Part shown: positions 1 through 7,396 of the stretch, one piece after another
Layout of the letters: every line of letters begins with the position of its first letter
Position numbering within the stretch: position 1 is the first letter of the stretch
The notes under the pieces: model-generated
Told to the model about the DNA's origin: nothing
The model's input: only the letters and a program-made list of their open reading frames with translations
Databases searched by the model: none
Position numbers and translations under genes: made by a program
Assembly: GCA_024653845.1 (NCBI GenBank)
Contig: JANLHA010000318.1
Coordinates: forward strand, 1 to 13,815
Source: Candidatus Omnitrophota bacterium
GTDB lineage: Bacteria; Omnitrophota; Gorgyraeia; Zapsychrales; JANLHA01
Reading direction: 5' to 3'
DNA length: 13,815 nt

Positions 1-388
1 TGATCTCATTAAACTTGATAAGGACCCGCTGCTCGACACCTGGCGCGACGACACCAATTTCAAGCCGGTCGGCCCCTCCGATATTGAAATCTCTTTCATC
101 CACCTTTTGAGTAATCGTAGCATCAGAAATCGCTTCTTGTGTACGAGTTGTCTGAAAGACCGCGACTTTAGATGACAAACCTCCCAGACCATACAATTTG
201 ACATCTTCGAGCTGACCCCAGAGATAAATCAAATGCTGATGAATTTGATCTTTTTCTAAATTCAATTGGACAATCTTGTGATCATTTTCTTTGACCTTAT
301 ATTCCAATTGGGAGAGTCTCAAGAATTGCCAATCCAGAATGAATAAAAGAAAACTCGCCACGATAACAAATTGAATTTTTCCCTTCAT
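1..388 (-). CDS. Membrane-anchored protein with probable DNRLRE-type domain (3' end outside window)
   Basis: The reading frame starts at an ATG at 388 and stays open through position 1, giving 129 residues without a stop. A strong SD (GAGGAG, 397-402) lies 8 nt upstream, and the preceding gene stops 21 bp away, so the start is well supported. Residues about 5-22 are hydrophobic after a short basic N-terminus (MKGK), which looks like an uncleaved signal anchor. Residues about 24-60 are charged and heptad-like, a plausible short coiled coil. Residues 89-126 (DATI, then FNIGGADRLEIG, then RVLIKF) match the opening pattern of DNRLRE/CBM96-type beta-sandwich domains (D-T-I ... N-x-G ... L-x-I/V-G ... 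R-x-L-I/L-x-F). By inference it sits outside the inner membrane, anchored at its N-terminus, perhaps binding or acting on polysaccharide. The anchor is clear; the domain call is moderate because most of the domain is missing. Confidence 0.7.
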   Translation of the reverse strand, partial: MKGKIQFVIVASFLLFILDWQFLRLSQLEYKVKENDHKIVQLNLEKDQIHQHLIYLWGQLEDVKLYGLGGLSSKVAVFQTTRTQEAISDATITQKVDERDFNIGGADRLEIGVVAPGVEQRVLIKFNEI

Positions 389-396
389 TTTCTAAA

Positions 397-402
397 CTCC
401 TC
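397..402 (-). promoter_or_regulatory. Shine-Dalgarno site of the anchored protein
   Basis: GAGGAG on the minus strand with an 8-nt spacer to the ATG at 388. It fixes the start of a gene that has only part of its sequence in the window, and shows it is probably co-transcribed with the epimerase ending at 410. Confidence 0.75.
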
Positions 403-409
403 AAAAATC

Positions 410-1447
410 TTAAAACACTTCAGGGTTTTCTTTAATCCAATGGGTTAACCGTTTAAGCCCCTCTTTCACAGAGACCTCAGGGGCCCATCCCATTTCACGT
501 TTGATTTTATCAATATTCGAAATATAAACTTTCTGATCAAACTTTCGCCAATCATCAAATCCAACCTTAATCTTTTTTGATAAAATTTCTTCAAGTATGG
601 CGACGAGCTCCAAAAGAGAAAGCGTATTTTCCGGCCCCCCGCCGATGTTAAAAACTTCATGCTTCGAATCGGAATTGATAAACTTCTCATAAGCGCGAAT
701 AAGGTCTTCTACCCAAAGCACATCGCGAACTTGCTTGCCATCTCCATAAATCGTCACATCACGATTTTGCAACGCACAAATCGAAAACCAAGCTAACCAT
801 CCTTGATCCTCAAAACCAAATTGCCGCGTGCCATAAATGCAGCTCATGCGAAAGACCCCTGTCTTGAGTCCATACGTATGGGCGTAATCCTGCACATATT
901 GCTCCCCCGCCAATTTAGAAGTTCCATAAGGGGTGTGGCCCGTTAAATCCACCGACTCCTTTTCGGAAACACCTTTTTCTTTTTTAAAGGTATATCGGCT
1001 CTTCTTCTCGACAAGCGCATAATTATTAATATTTTCACCATAAACTTTATTCGTTGAACAATAAATCAACGTCCCTTGAGGATTGACTTCTCGAAAGGCC
1101 TCCAGAACGTTGACAGTTCCCACGCAATTGATTTCAAAATCTTCGTACGGGTTATCTAAAGAAAAACGCACGCCTGGCTGAGCCGCGGCGTGAATCACCA
1201 CATCTGGCTTGTATTGCTGAAAACACTTCTTCAAAGCCGCGCGATCTCGGATATCATTTTTTTCCAAAATGATTTTAGGCAAAGTTTTCAGATAATGCCA
1301 GTTGTATTCCACCGATTCTTTCTGAGAGCGAAAAATTTGTGATCTCATCAGATTGTCATAAACAATCACTTGATGATTTTTTTTGGAAAAATGTTCCGCA
1401 CAATGAGATCCCACCATCCCTGCCCCACCCGTTACCAAAATGGTCAT
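410..1447 (-). CDS. CDP-tyvelose (CDP-paratose 2-) epimerase-like extended SDR
   Basis: A 345-residue NAD-dependent epimerase/dehydratase. The Rossmann glycine motif TGGAGMVG is at residues 6-13, STNKVYG at 131-137, and the catalytic YxxxK at Y174/K178 (PYGTSK). The segment RMSCIYG followed by RQFG and EDQGW (residues 200-217) is characteristic of the CDP-paratose 2-epimerase (tyvelose epimerase) branch rather than generic GalE. The length fits the family. The ATG overlaps the upstream GT2 stop by 4 bp (ATGA), with AAGGGAG 7 nt upstream, so translation is probably coupled. No genes for making CDP-3,6-dideoxyhexose are in the window, so the true substrate may be another nucleotide hexose epimerised at C2. 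SDR membership is near certain and the subfamily is probable; the exact substrate is unknown. Confidence 0.85.
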   Translation of the reverse strand: MTILVTGGAGMVGSHCAEHFSKKNHQVIVYDNLMRSQIFRSQKESVEYNWHYLKTLPKIILEKNDIRDRAALKKCFQQYKPDVVIHAAAQPGVRFSLDNPYEDFEINCVGTVNVLEAFREVNPQGTLIYCSTNKVYGENINNYALVEKKSRYTFKKEKGVSEKESVDLTGHTPYGTSKLAGEQYVQDYAHTYGLKTGVFRMSCIYGTRQFGFEDQGWLAWFSICALQNRDVTIYGDGKQVRDVLWVEDLIRAYEKFINSDSKHEVFNIGGGPENTLSLLELVAILEEILSKKIKVGFDDWRKFDQKVYISNIDKIKREMGWAPEVSVKEGLKRLTHWIKENPEVF

Positions 1448-2226
1448 CCTAAAACTCCCTTCACATGATGAATCTTCTTCCAGTTTTCAATCTTTTTAAA
1501 AATCCTTCGAAGATAAGAAATGAGCACAAAATATTCATTGATCGTCCGTAAAATATTAATTTTGCTCTTTCCCTTTTTCAACGAATAATCATAAACAAAA
1601 GGAATCTCGACGATGCGCTGGGTAAAGAAAGCTGCCTTGATCAGCAGCTCGGCATTTGCCACAAATCCTTTGGATTGAATCAAACCAAATTGCCCAAAAT
1701 AAGAAACCATTTTTCTCAGAACTCCAACACGATACGCGCGGAAAAAGATCGTGTAGTCAGAAATATGATCGATCGGGAAAAAAAATTTCATCAAATAATT
1801 CGCGGAATAACTGAAAATTTTTCTAAGAAAGGGAAATTTGACATATTCTCCTCCTTGATGATACCGAGATGCAATCATGATATCGTTTCCCTTCTCTTCG
1901 ATGGCAGCAACCAGGGGGCCTACAAAACCAATCTCGCTGGTTTGATCACTTTCCATAATGATCATCACATCGTCGTCTTTGGCTTCTAACAAAACACGCC
2001 TAATCCCTTGAGAAAATACGGCGCCCACATTCATGTTAATGAAATACGTTTCGATGATCAGGTTAGGATCTTTCAGTTCATTGAGAATCTTGAGAGAACC
2101 ATCCGTACTTCCGTCATTGACCGCAATGATTTTATAAGACTTGCCCTCCATCTTCTGCCGAAGGGTCAAAATCAAATTGCGGATATTTTTCTCTTCGTTG
2201 AAGACCGGCAATACAAAATAAATCAC
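1444..2226 (-). CDS. GT2 glycosyltransferase, DPM1-like (putative polyprenyl-phosphate sugar synthase)
   Basis: 260 residues with a GT-A fold. LPVFNEEKNI is at the N-terminus, NDGSTDGS at residues 37-44 and an acidic nucleotide/metal motif at 91-94 (MESD, in place of the more common DxD). KGKSKI near residue 220 is typical of dolichol- or polyprenyl-phosphate mannosyl/glucosyltransferases. There is no pair of C-terminal membrane helices, so it is the short, peripheral type, with a basic C-terminal tail. The start is a GTG at 2226 that overlaps the preceding stop (GTGA) and has GAGAGG upstream. The likely role is moving a sugar from a nucleotide donor onto undecaprenyl phosphate on the cytoplasmic face. 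The GT-C-like gene directly upstream would be a natural user of that product. A repeat-unit GT2 is the alternative. Confidence 0.85.
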   Translation of the reverse strand: MIYFVLPVFNEEKNIRNLILTLRQKMEGKSYKIIAVNDGSTDGSLKILNELKDPNLIIETYFINMNVGAVFSQGIRRVLLEAKDDDVMIIMESDQTSEIGFVGPLVAAIEEKGNDIMIASRYHQGGEYVKFPFLRKIFSYSANYLMKFFFPIDHISDYTIFFRAYRVGVLRKMVSYFGQFGLIQSKGFVANAELLIKAAFFTQRIVEIPFVYDYSLKKGKSKINILRTINEYFVLISYLRRIFKKIENWKKIHHVKGVLG

Positions 2227-3692
2227 TGAGATTTTCCTCTCTTATACATCACCCAATTTTGACTTTGAAAAACGAGTTCCCAATTGGCCAGTTGATTCAA
2301 ATCCATCGTCGCAAATCTTGGGCTATACAAATAAAAGTTAGCTTTTCTATTTTCAACGGGGGCTTCGGGATCCAAAGAATACCGAAAAGGTTCCAAATGG
2401 ATTTGCCATTTTCTCTCGATCGTGAGCGGAATCGCTCTGGAGGCTTCCATAGCGTTGGCAAAAATCACGTCATCATTTCCTAAACGATGAGCCAAATGAT
2501 TTTTCTTAAACCATTCTCGCAATTGAATCGTATCCGACATATAACCGGCCTCTCGTCGAAGAGCATACTGACAAACGAATTGATTCACAATCAAGAAAAC
2601 AATCACCATGATGGCGAGACTTCGGTCTCGGAGATTGAAAAGATGTCGAGAAATCAAAATGGTGACCAAGAATGCAAAAAAGAGACCCAAGGGCGTTGCA
2701 TAATAAGTGATGGTGCTCCATGGAAGCAGGATCAAAAAATATCCTCCATATAATAAAAGAGCTATCACAACGCCAAATCTCAATTCCCAAGAATTCATAA
2801 AACTCTTTTTGATTTCTGGGATTCCCGTCTTCCAAATAATAAAAAACGCACCGAGCACCCAAACGCTATGATTCAAAAAATCTTTTCTCATCCACGACAT
2901 GAAATTATTGCTCAGAAGTGGAATAGAAAACATATCGTATCTCGAGGAATAACCTGATTTGACAGATTGCAAAAGCCACAAAACGTAAAAAACTGTAATC
3001 AAAATCAAAATGCTTCCCGCCAAAAGCATCGACCTAGAAATTCCTACCCCTCTTTTCTCCCAGGAGAGATAAAGATATCCCATACCCAACGCAACCCCAC
3101 AGGAAACGAATGGCTCTTTGGCGCCAAACGCGCATAAAAGAAAAAGGACTGTCATTACCCAAGCTCCCCATCGAAACCGACGCGCTCCCCCGACATCAAT
3201 GCTATTGAGAAAAAAATGCAGCGCACATCCAACAAAAAACAGTCCCAGGAATTCATGGGAAGAAAGATAAAAGAACGCGTCATAAAAATAATGAAAAGAT
3301 AACGTGATGGCCGGCACTAACACGATGGAAATTTTACGTCCAGTAATGCGAAACGCCGCAAATCCCCAAATCAATAACACCATGCAAATTTCAAACAGTT
3401 TAAAAATATAAAGAAGCTGCGGATTGTTTTCAAAAAGAGTATAAACAGCGGAAGAATGGGCCACAAAGGTGAATCTTAAAACTCCCCATTCCATGAGGGC
3501 GTGGCCGTAACCCTGAAATCGATCGACCATCGTGCTTCCGGAATTGAGAATGGCCATGTCATCCATTAATCCCCAATCCCAACGCAAGAATATAAAATTC
3601 AATAACAATGTAACCAGGGGAACGATGGCAACCGTGAGCCACAGAAAAGAGAATACCAATTCTCTCGTTGTCATTTGCTGATTCTTTTCCAA
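2223..3692 (-). CDS. Polytopic membrane protein, probable GT-C glycosyltransferase
   Basis: 489 residues. A first membrane helix (about 11-36) is followed by a loop with an acidic pair D44/D45 in the context WGLMDDMAIL. This is where GT-C enzymes (GT39/GT83-like) carry their catalytic acidic motif. Roughly ten further hydrophobic segments run to about residue 375, and a soluble tail of about 110 residues ends the protein (about 380-489), probably extracytoplasmic. The start is a TTG at 3692 chosen because AAGGA lies 6 nt upstream; an in-frame ATG six codons later is the alternative. The gene overlaps the GT2 gene by 4 bp (GTGA). GT-C enzymes use lipid-phosphate sugars, so the pair resembles an ArnC/ArnT-like two-step system. 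The topology is clear; the enzymatic role is an inference from the DD loop and the neighbour. Confidence 0.7.
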   Translation of the reverse strand: MEKNQQMTTRELVFSFLWLTVAIVPLVTLLLNFIFLRWDWGLMDDMAILNSGSTMVDRFQGYGHALMEWGVLRFTFVAHSSAVYTLFENNPQLLYIFKLFEICMVLLIWGFAAFRITGRKISIVLVPAITLSFHYFYDAFFYLSSHEFLGLFFVGCALHFFLNSIDVGGARRFRWGAWVMTVLFLLCAFGAKEPFVSCGVALGMGYLYLSWEKRGVGISRSMLLAGSILILITVFYVLWLLQSVKSGYSSRYDMFSIPLLSNNFMSWMRKDFLNHSVWVLGAFFIIWKTGIPEIKKSFMNSWELRFGVVIALLLYGGYFLILLPWSTITYYATPLGLFFAFLVTILISRHLFNLRDRSLAIMVIVFLIVNQFVCQYALRREAGYMSDTIQLREWFKKNHLAHRLGNDDVIFANAMEASRAIPLTIERKWQIHLEPFRYSLDPEAPVENRKANFYLYSPRFATMDLNQLANWELVFQSQNWVMYKRGKSQ

Positions 3693-3698
3693 AACTCT

Positions 3699-3703
3699 TC
3701 CTT
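3699..3703 (-). promoter_or_regulatory. Shine-Dalgarno site supporting a TTG start
   Basis: AAGGA on the minus strand, 6 nt before TTG (3690-3692). The later in-frame ATG (3672-3674) has no comparable site at proper distance, so TTG is preferred for the GT-C-like gene. Confidence 0.55.
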
Positions 3704-3712
3704 TCGATCGAA

Positions 3713-4651
3713 CTAAATCTTCTTAGCATAAACAATCATAAAATCTCCCATGGCCACATTGACATAAAATCGGCTAAGAAATGGGAAAGTTTTTCTGATC
3801 AAGCTCAAAAAAGAATACGCCAGCGAATTCAACTTCTTGATTTTGTAAAGCAAGTAATCAAAACTGATCGTATGCTTGTAGACTTCAATGGACAAAACTT
3901 CAAAGCCCGCCTTCTCTAAATATTGCCGGATATTTTTTCGATCAAAATAATAAATGTGCATTTTCATCAACCACGGCCATTTTTTACCCATCATTCTTGC
4001 GAAGAGACTTCCCATATCAACCGTCGAGAAAACAAAGAGCCCTTCCTTCTTTAAAACATTCCGGCACAATTTCAACGTTTCCATGGGGTCATCAACATGC
4101 TCCAAGACATCCCACATGGTCACAACATCAAACTCTTCCTTAAACAAATCTTTCAAATTTCTAACTGTCCCCTGATTGATCCGAAGATTAAAAAGTTTCT
4201 CTCCTTGCTGGACACACCACAAAGAAGGCTCGAGCCCTTCGACTTGCCATCCTTTTTTAACAGCCTCGGAAAGGAAAACTCCCATCGAACATCCGACGTC
4301 GAGCAATTTTCCTGTTTTTTGATAGCGCTCGATGTTCTTTAAATTCCTCTGAAAAGTTTTGATCCTTCCCTGAACTTCTTCTTTATACATTTCGTCCTGA
4401 ACTTCTTCATAAGAATCTTCAATGATTGAGAAATCAGGACGAGGCGAAGAATACTGAAGCCCGCAATTTCGGCAACGGACAAGCTGATAATATTCTCCGT
4501 GACCATCATTGGTGCAGTCGCATTCAAATTTTTGATCCGCCTGTGGATTGACCGTTGAGGGATAAATCACGCGCACCTCACGCCCATGGCAAAGATTGCA
4601 TTCAACCTCTCTCAACACCTTGATCTCCTCATCCATGTTTAGAATTTTCAT
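3713..4651 (-). CDS. Zinc-ribbon class I SAM-dependent methyltransferase
   Basis: 312 residues. The N-terminal part carries two CxxC pairs (C18/C21 and C60/C63, in CNLC and CRNCGL) that likely bind zinc, followed by the PRP signature common in sugar-cluster methyltransferases of the Methyltransf_23 type. The SAM-binding motif I is LLDVGCSMG (116-124), and the post-motif acidic segment is DVLEHVDDP (181-189). The likely role is methylating a sugar hydroxyl or a nucleotide-sugar intermediate. The ATG at 4651 overlaps the GT4 gene by 23 bp. A second in-frame ATG at 4636 (M6) overlaps the same stop by 8 bp (ATGGATGA), like the junction one gene upstream, and could be the true start; the SD evidence does not decide. 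The fold is confident and the acceptor is unknown. Confidence 0.85.
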   Translation of the reverse strand: MKILNMDEEIKVLREVECNLCHGREVRVIYPSTVNPQADQKFECDCTNDGHGEYYQLVRCRNCGLQYSSPRPDFSIIEDSYEEVQDEMYKEEVQGRIKTFQRNLKNIERYQKTGKLLDVGCSMGVFLSEAVKKGWQVEGLEPSLWCVQQGEKLFNLRINQGTVRNLKDLFKEEFDVVTMWDVLEHVDDPMETLKLCRNVLKKEGLFVFSTVDMGSLFARMMGKKWPWLMKMHIYYFDRKNIRQYLEKAGFEVLSIEVYKHTISFDYLLYKIKKLNSLAYSFLSLIRKTFPFLSRFYVNVAMGDFMIVYAKKI

Positions 4652-5765
4652 TCCCCTGTTCGATTCTTAAGAAAGCCTGGCTCATGCGTTGACCATAATG
4701 TTCTGGTCGATACATTTTCAGATATTTTGCCCGATTCCACTCTCCCATTGTCTTACGTAACGCAGGGTTGTCTATAAGAATCTGAATTTTTTCTGCCAAT
4801 TGCATATCATTTCCCTTCGAAATAAGGAAGCCGCTCCTCCCTTCCTCGATAATCTCAGAGACATTTCCTTCGTCCGACGCCACAATAGGCAGACTTTCCG
4901 CCATCGCGTGCAAAAGCACCAAGCCAAAAACATCGCGCAGAGTCGGAAAAATGAAAATGTCCGCTGACCGATAAAGCCGAACCCGCTCTTCTAAAGATTG
5001 AACGTAACCCGCATATTCAATTTGGGAAGGATACTTTTTTTGAAGATCAAGAAAATCTCGCTCGATCTCCGGCGACTCAAAAGGCCCGACAAAGGTGAAT
5101 TTGACATGACGATTCTTTTCTAAAATTCGCGCCGCGGCTTTGAAAGCGACATGAACGCCTTTGGATTGACTCAAATAGGAAAAATAAAGAATTTTTAGGG
5201 GTTGCTCTGGATCTTTTGATTTTTCTAAATACCGTGCGACATCGATCGTATCCTCAACACTCCCAGGAACCGCGATCACTTTTTGAGGATCGATCAATCC
5301 CAAATAACTCTGATATGTTTTTCCTCCCAAAACAATGCAAGCACTCGTACGCTTGAGCAACCAACGCATCAAAAAACGATAACCTCGTCCACTGGACTGA
5401 TACATTTCTTGGGCGTACTGCCCCATGTCGTGAATGACAACCTGACATCCCAAAATCCGTCCGGTCGCGCAAAAAAGAAAATCTTTCAAAAAAGGCATTT
5501 TGTCCCAACTCATGTTGTAAAGAATATACTTGGGACGAAAAATGACAATTCTCAAGAAATAATCACCAAAATAAAGAATAAGCTTTGAAATTTTTTGAAT
5601 CGTAATTTTTTTATGTTGTTGATAGGACCAGAATTTGAGATTGAGAAAAGAAATGGGAAATTCTTTCACAAAAGACGATCCCATTAAAATCTCATAAAGA
5701 GCACTGTGGCCAAAAAGGGGCGGTGGGAGAACTCCACAAATCAAAATTTTCGGTTTTTTATCCAT
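4629..5765 (-). CDS. GT4-type (GT-B fold) glycosyltransferase with altered EX7E motif
   Basis: 378 residues. The N-terminal GT-B half starts with KPKILICGVLPPP and a small FGHS segment. The C-terminal Glycos_transf_1 half runs from about residue 187: SQSKGV (199-204), FTFVGPFESPEI (223-234) and YAGYVQSLEE (251-260), then the nucleotide-sugar region around 278-308 (FGLVLL, then AMAESLPIVASDEG, then SEIIEEG). The usual E-x7-E pair is D278 and H286 here; the codon for 286 reads CAC. No signal peptide or membrane helix is evident, so it probably acts on lipid-linked intermediates at the cytoplasmic membrane face. The ATG overlaps the upstream SDR stop by 8 bp (ATGGATAA), implying coupling. Family is confident; donor, acceptor and the effect of the substitutions are unknown. 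Confidence 0.88.
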   Translation of the reverse strand: MDKKPKILICGVLPPPLFGHSALYEILMGSSFVKEFPISFLNLKFWSYQQHKKITIQKISKLILYFGDYFLRIVIFRPKYILYNMSWDKMPFLKDFLFCATGRILGCQVVIHDMGQYAQEMYQSSGRGYRFLMRWLLKRTSACIVLGGKTYQSYLGLIDPQKVIAVPGSVEDTIDVARYLEKSKDPEQPLKILYFSYLSQSKGVHVAFKAAARILEKNRHVKFTFVGPFESPEIERDFLDLQKKYPSQIEYAGYVQSLEERVRLYRSADIFIFPTLRDVFGLVLLHAMAESLPIVASDEGNVSEIIEEGRSGFLISKGNDMQLAEKIQILIDNPALRKTMGEWNRAKYLKMYRPEHYGQRMSQAFLRIEQGNENSKHG

Positions 5766-6657
5766 CTTTTAAAATACTAAGATTCTCTTTATAAAAATGA
5801 CAAAATTCTTCCAAAATGGACTCAATCGATATTTTCGCTTCCCACCCCAAGGCCATCTTAGCTTTTTGAGAAATCACGGGTGAAAAACTGGCTTTTTCAA
5901 CGACGGGGCCTAAAAAACGAACCTGAGATTGCGATCCTGTCATTTTGATGATGTCTGAAATGAGTTTTTCAAGTGAGATCGAATCGATGGAAGAAAGATT
6001 CAATATCCCATGGACATTGGTCCTCTCTAAAATTTGTTGAAAACAATCAACAATATCTTTAACCGATAAAAATTGCAATGTGGTTTTTGGATCAACAATC
6101 ATCTCCAAGGGGTTATTCAAAATGGCATTCTTAAAAAAAACAGGCAAAACGGCTTTTTCAGCCTGACGCGCCCCCACAATATTAACGGGCCTGAGAATCA
6201 ACAACTGCTCTGACGGCACAAGAGTTGAACAAACTTTTTCGGCTTCCCACTTGCTTTTTTCATAATCATGAAGCGGTTCAATTTTAGCGCTCTCATCAAT
6301 GGGCTTTCCTTCTTGCTTATAAACTTTTGCCGTTGACATAAAAATGAATTTTTTTGTTTGAACGGCCTTGATGAGATTCTGCGTGCCCTTGACATTGACC
6401 TCGTCGTAAGCGGAATATCCAGCCTTTCCCACATGAGTGAGATTGAGCGCGGCGAGGTGAAAAACACAATCAAAGTTTTCAGAAAGCTGAAAAGGAACTT
6501 TCAAATCTTGGACATAAAACTTCTTAAAATGTTTATCTCCCGCCTCAGGCGCCATCGTATCAAGGCCGTAAAGTCGACATGTACCCCGCAATCTTTCAAC
6601 AAAAGTCTTGCCAATAAAGCCATTGCATCCCGTCACGAGGACATTCCAATCACGCAT
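5758..6657 (-). CDS. Extended SDR: putative NDP-4-keto-6-deoxyhexose reductase or epimerase
   Basis: 299 residues. Rossmann motif TGCNGFIG at 9-16, FHLAAL at 66-71, catalytic Ser/Thr region MSTAKVY (107-113) and YxxxK at Y132/K136 (YEKSKWEAE). LRPVNIVG (155-162) is the usual substrate-domain entry. It is shorter than GalE (about 340) and close to RmlD, Fcf2 and similar nucleotide-sugar reductases (about 290-310). Its ATG overlaps the rmlA-like stop by 8 bp (ATGCGTGA), so it is likely made with RmlA and RmlB. By inference it converts their product, NDP-4-keto-6-deoxyglucose, without an RmlC step, giving for example a D-fucose or quinovose type sugar. UDP-hexose 4-epimerase is the main alternative. 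The fold is certain; the reaction is not. Confidence 0.82.
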   Translation of the reverse strand: MRDWNVLVTGCNGFIGKTFVERLRGTCRLYGLDTMAPEAGDKHFKKFYVQDLKVPFQLSENFDCVFHLAALNLTHVGKAGYSAYDEVNVKGTQNLIKAVQTKKFIFMSTAKVYKQEGKPIDESAKIEPLHDYEKSKWEAEKVCSTLVPSEQLLILRPVNIVGARQAEKAVLPVFFKNAILNNPLEMIVDPKTTLQFLSVKDIVDCFQQILERTNVHGILNLSSIDSISLEKLISDIIKMTGSQSQVRFLGPVVEKASFSPVISQKAKMALGWEAKISIESILEEFCHFYKENLSILKDG

Positions 6658-7396
6658 GCTTGGCTCTGCTCTCTTTCGCTTCTTTTTCTTTCATGAGCAT
6701 TGTGGCTCGATACAACGAATCAAATGTTCCCGCGTCGGTCCATGTGGACTTGAGAATCGAATACGATAATTCTCCCCGACGGGCATAATGATCCAAGACA
6801 TCGGTGATTTCATATTCCCCTCGCGGGCTCTTTTTCAAATTTTGCAGAAGACCAAAAACTTCCGGCAAAAACATCCAAAGTCCAGTGTTCACATAGGAAG
6901 AAGTGGGATTTCGAGGTTTTTCTGTAATTTTGGTGATCACTTTATTTTTGAAAGTCACTACCCCATAATTTTGAGGATCTTTGACTTTTGCCACAAGAAT
7001 TTTAGCCTTAAATTTTTCTTTTTGATTTTTAAAATCATCGACAAATTTTTTCACATTCTCGCTCACAACATTGTCGCCGAGGACAACCATAAATGCTTCG
7101 TCCTGCACAAAATTTTTTGCCAATTGAAGAGCCGCTCCCGTTCCACTGCTGCCCTCTTGAATTTCATAATTGAAATGGGCTCCCCACTCTTGTCCCGAAC
7201 CAAGCAAACGAAAAAAATCTCCAATATATTCTCCGCCCGTGACAATCAAAATGTCTTTGATTCCCGCCTGAATCAATGTCTCGAGAGGATAATAAATCAT
7301 CGGCTTCTTATAAACCGGAAGCAAATGCTTATTAGTCACTTTGGTCAAAGGTCTCAATCGTTGAGCAGATCCACCTGCTAGAAGAACACCTTTCAT
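6650..7396 (-). CDS. rmlA: Glucose-1-phosphate thymidylyltransferase-like, short form
   Basis: 248 residues, the short RmlA form without the C-terminal extension found in the ~290-residue enzymes. TNKHLLPVY followed by KPMIYYPLETL (residues 21-41), LGDNV (106-110), EKP (159-161), EYEITDV (194-200) and WTDAGTFDSL (219-228) all match RmlA. Two usually conserved sites differ: the glycine loop reads GGSAQRL (8-14) instead of GGxGTRL, and the base-contact region reads SSGTGAAL (83-90) instead of a GIAxA form. The reaction would be NTP + glucose-1-phosphate to NDP-glucose, feeding the adjacent dehydratase. The ATG overlaps the rmlB stop by 4 bp (ATGA), with GGAGG just upstream inside the end of rmlB. 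The nucleotidyltransferase call is firm; dTTP preference is assumed from context. Confidence 0.88.
   Translation of the reverse strand: MKGVLLAGGSAQRLRPLTKVTNKHLLPVYKKPMIYYPLETLIQAGIKDILIVTGGEYIGDFFRLLGSGQEWGAHFNYEIQEGSSGTGAALQLAKNFVQDEAFMVVLGDNVVSENVKKFVDDFKNQKEKFKAKILVAKVKDPQNYGVVTFKNKVITKITEKPRNPTSSYVNTGLWMFLPEVFGLLQNLKKSPRGEYEITDVLDHYARRGELSYSILKSTWTDAGTFDSLYRATMLMKEKEAKESRAKHA

Noticed and set aside
1861..1962. GT2 with MESD in place of DxD as a possible inactivating change
   Set aside because: An ME-x-D type motif is, as far as I recall, normal in one branch of DPM1-like GT2 enzymes, and the rest of the protein is intact, so this is not evidence of loss of function.
2506..2862. Minus-strand 118-codon frame inside the GT-C-like gene
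   Set aside because: It is an out-of-frame reading of the membrane protein gene with no domain; the main frame has continuous membrane helices through this region.
6788..7381. Plus-strand open frame of 197 codons opposite the rmlA-like gene
   Set aside because: It lies fully antisense to a clearly conserved gene, has no recognisable domain and no SD. Other plus-strand frames in the window are likewise antisense shadows.
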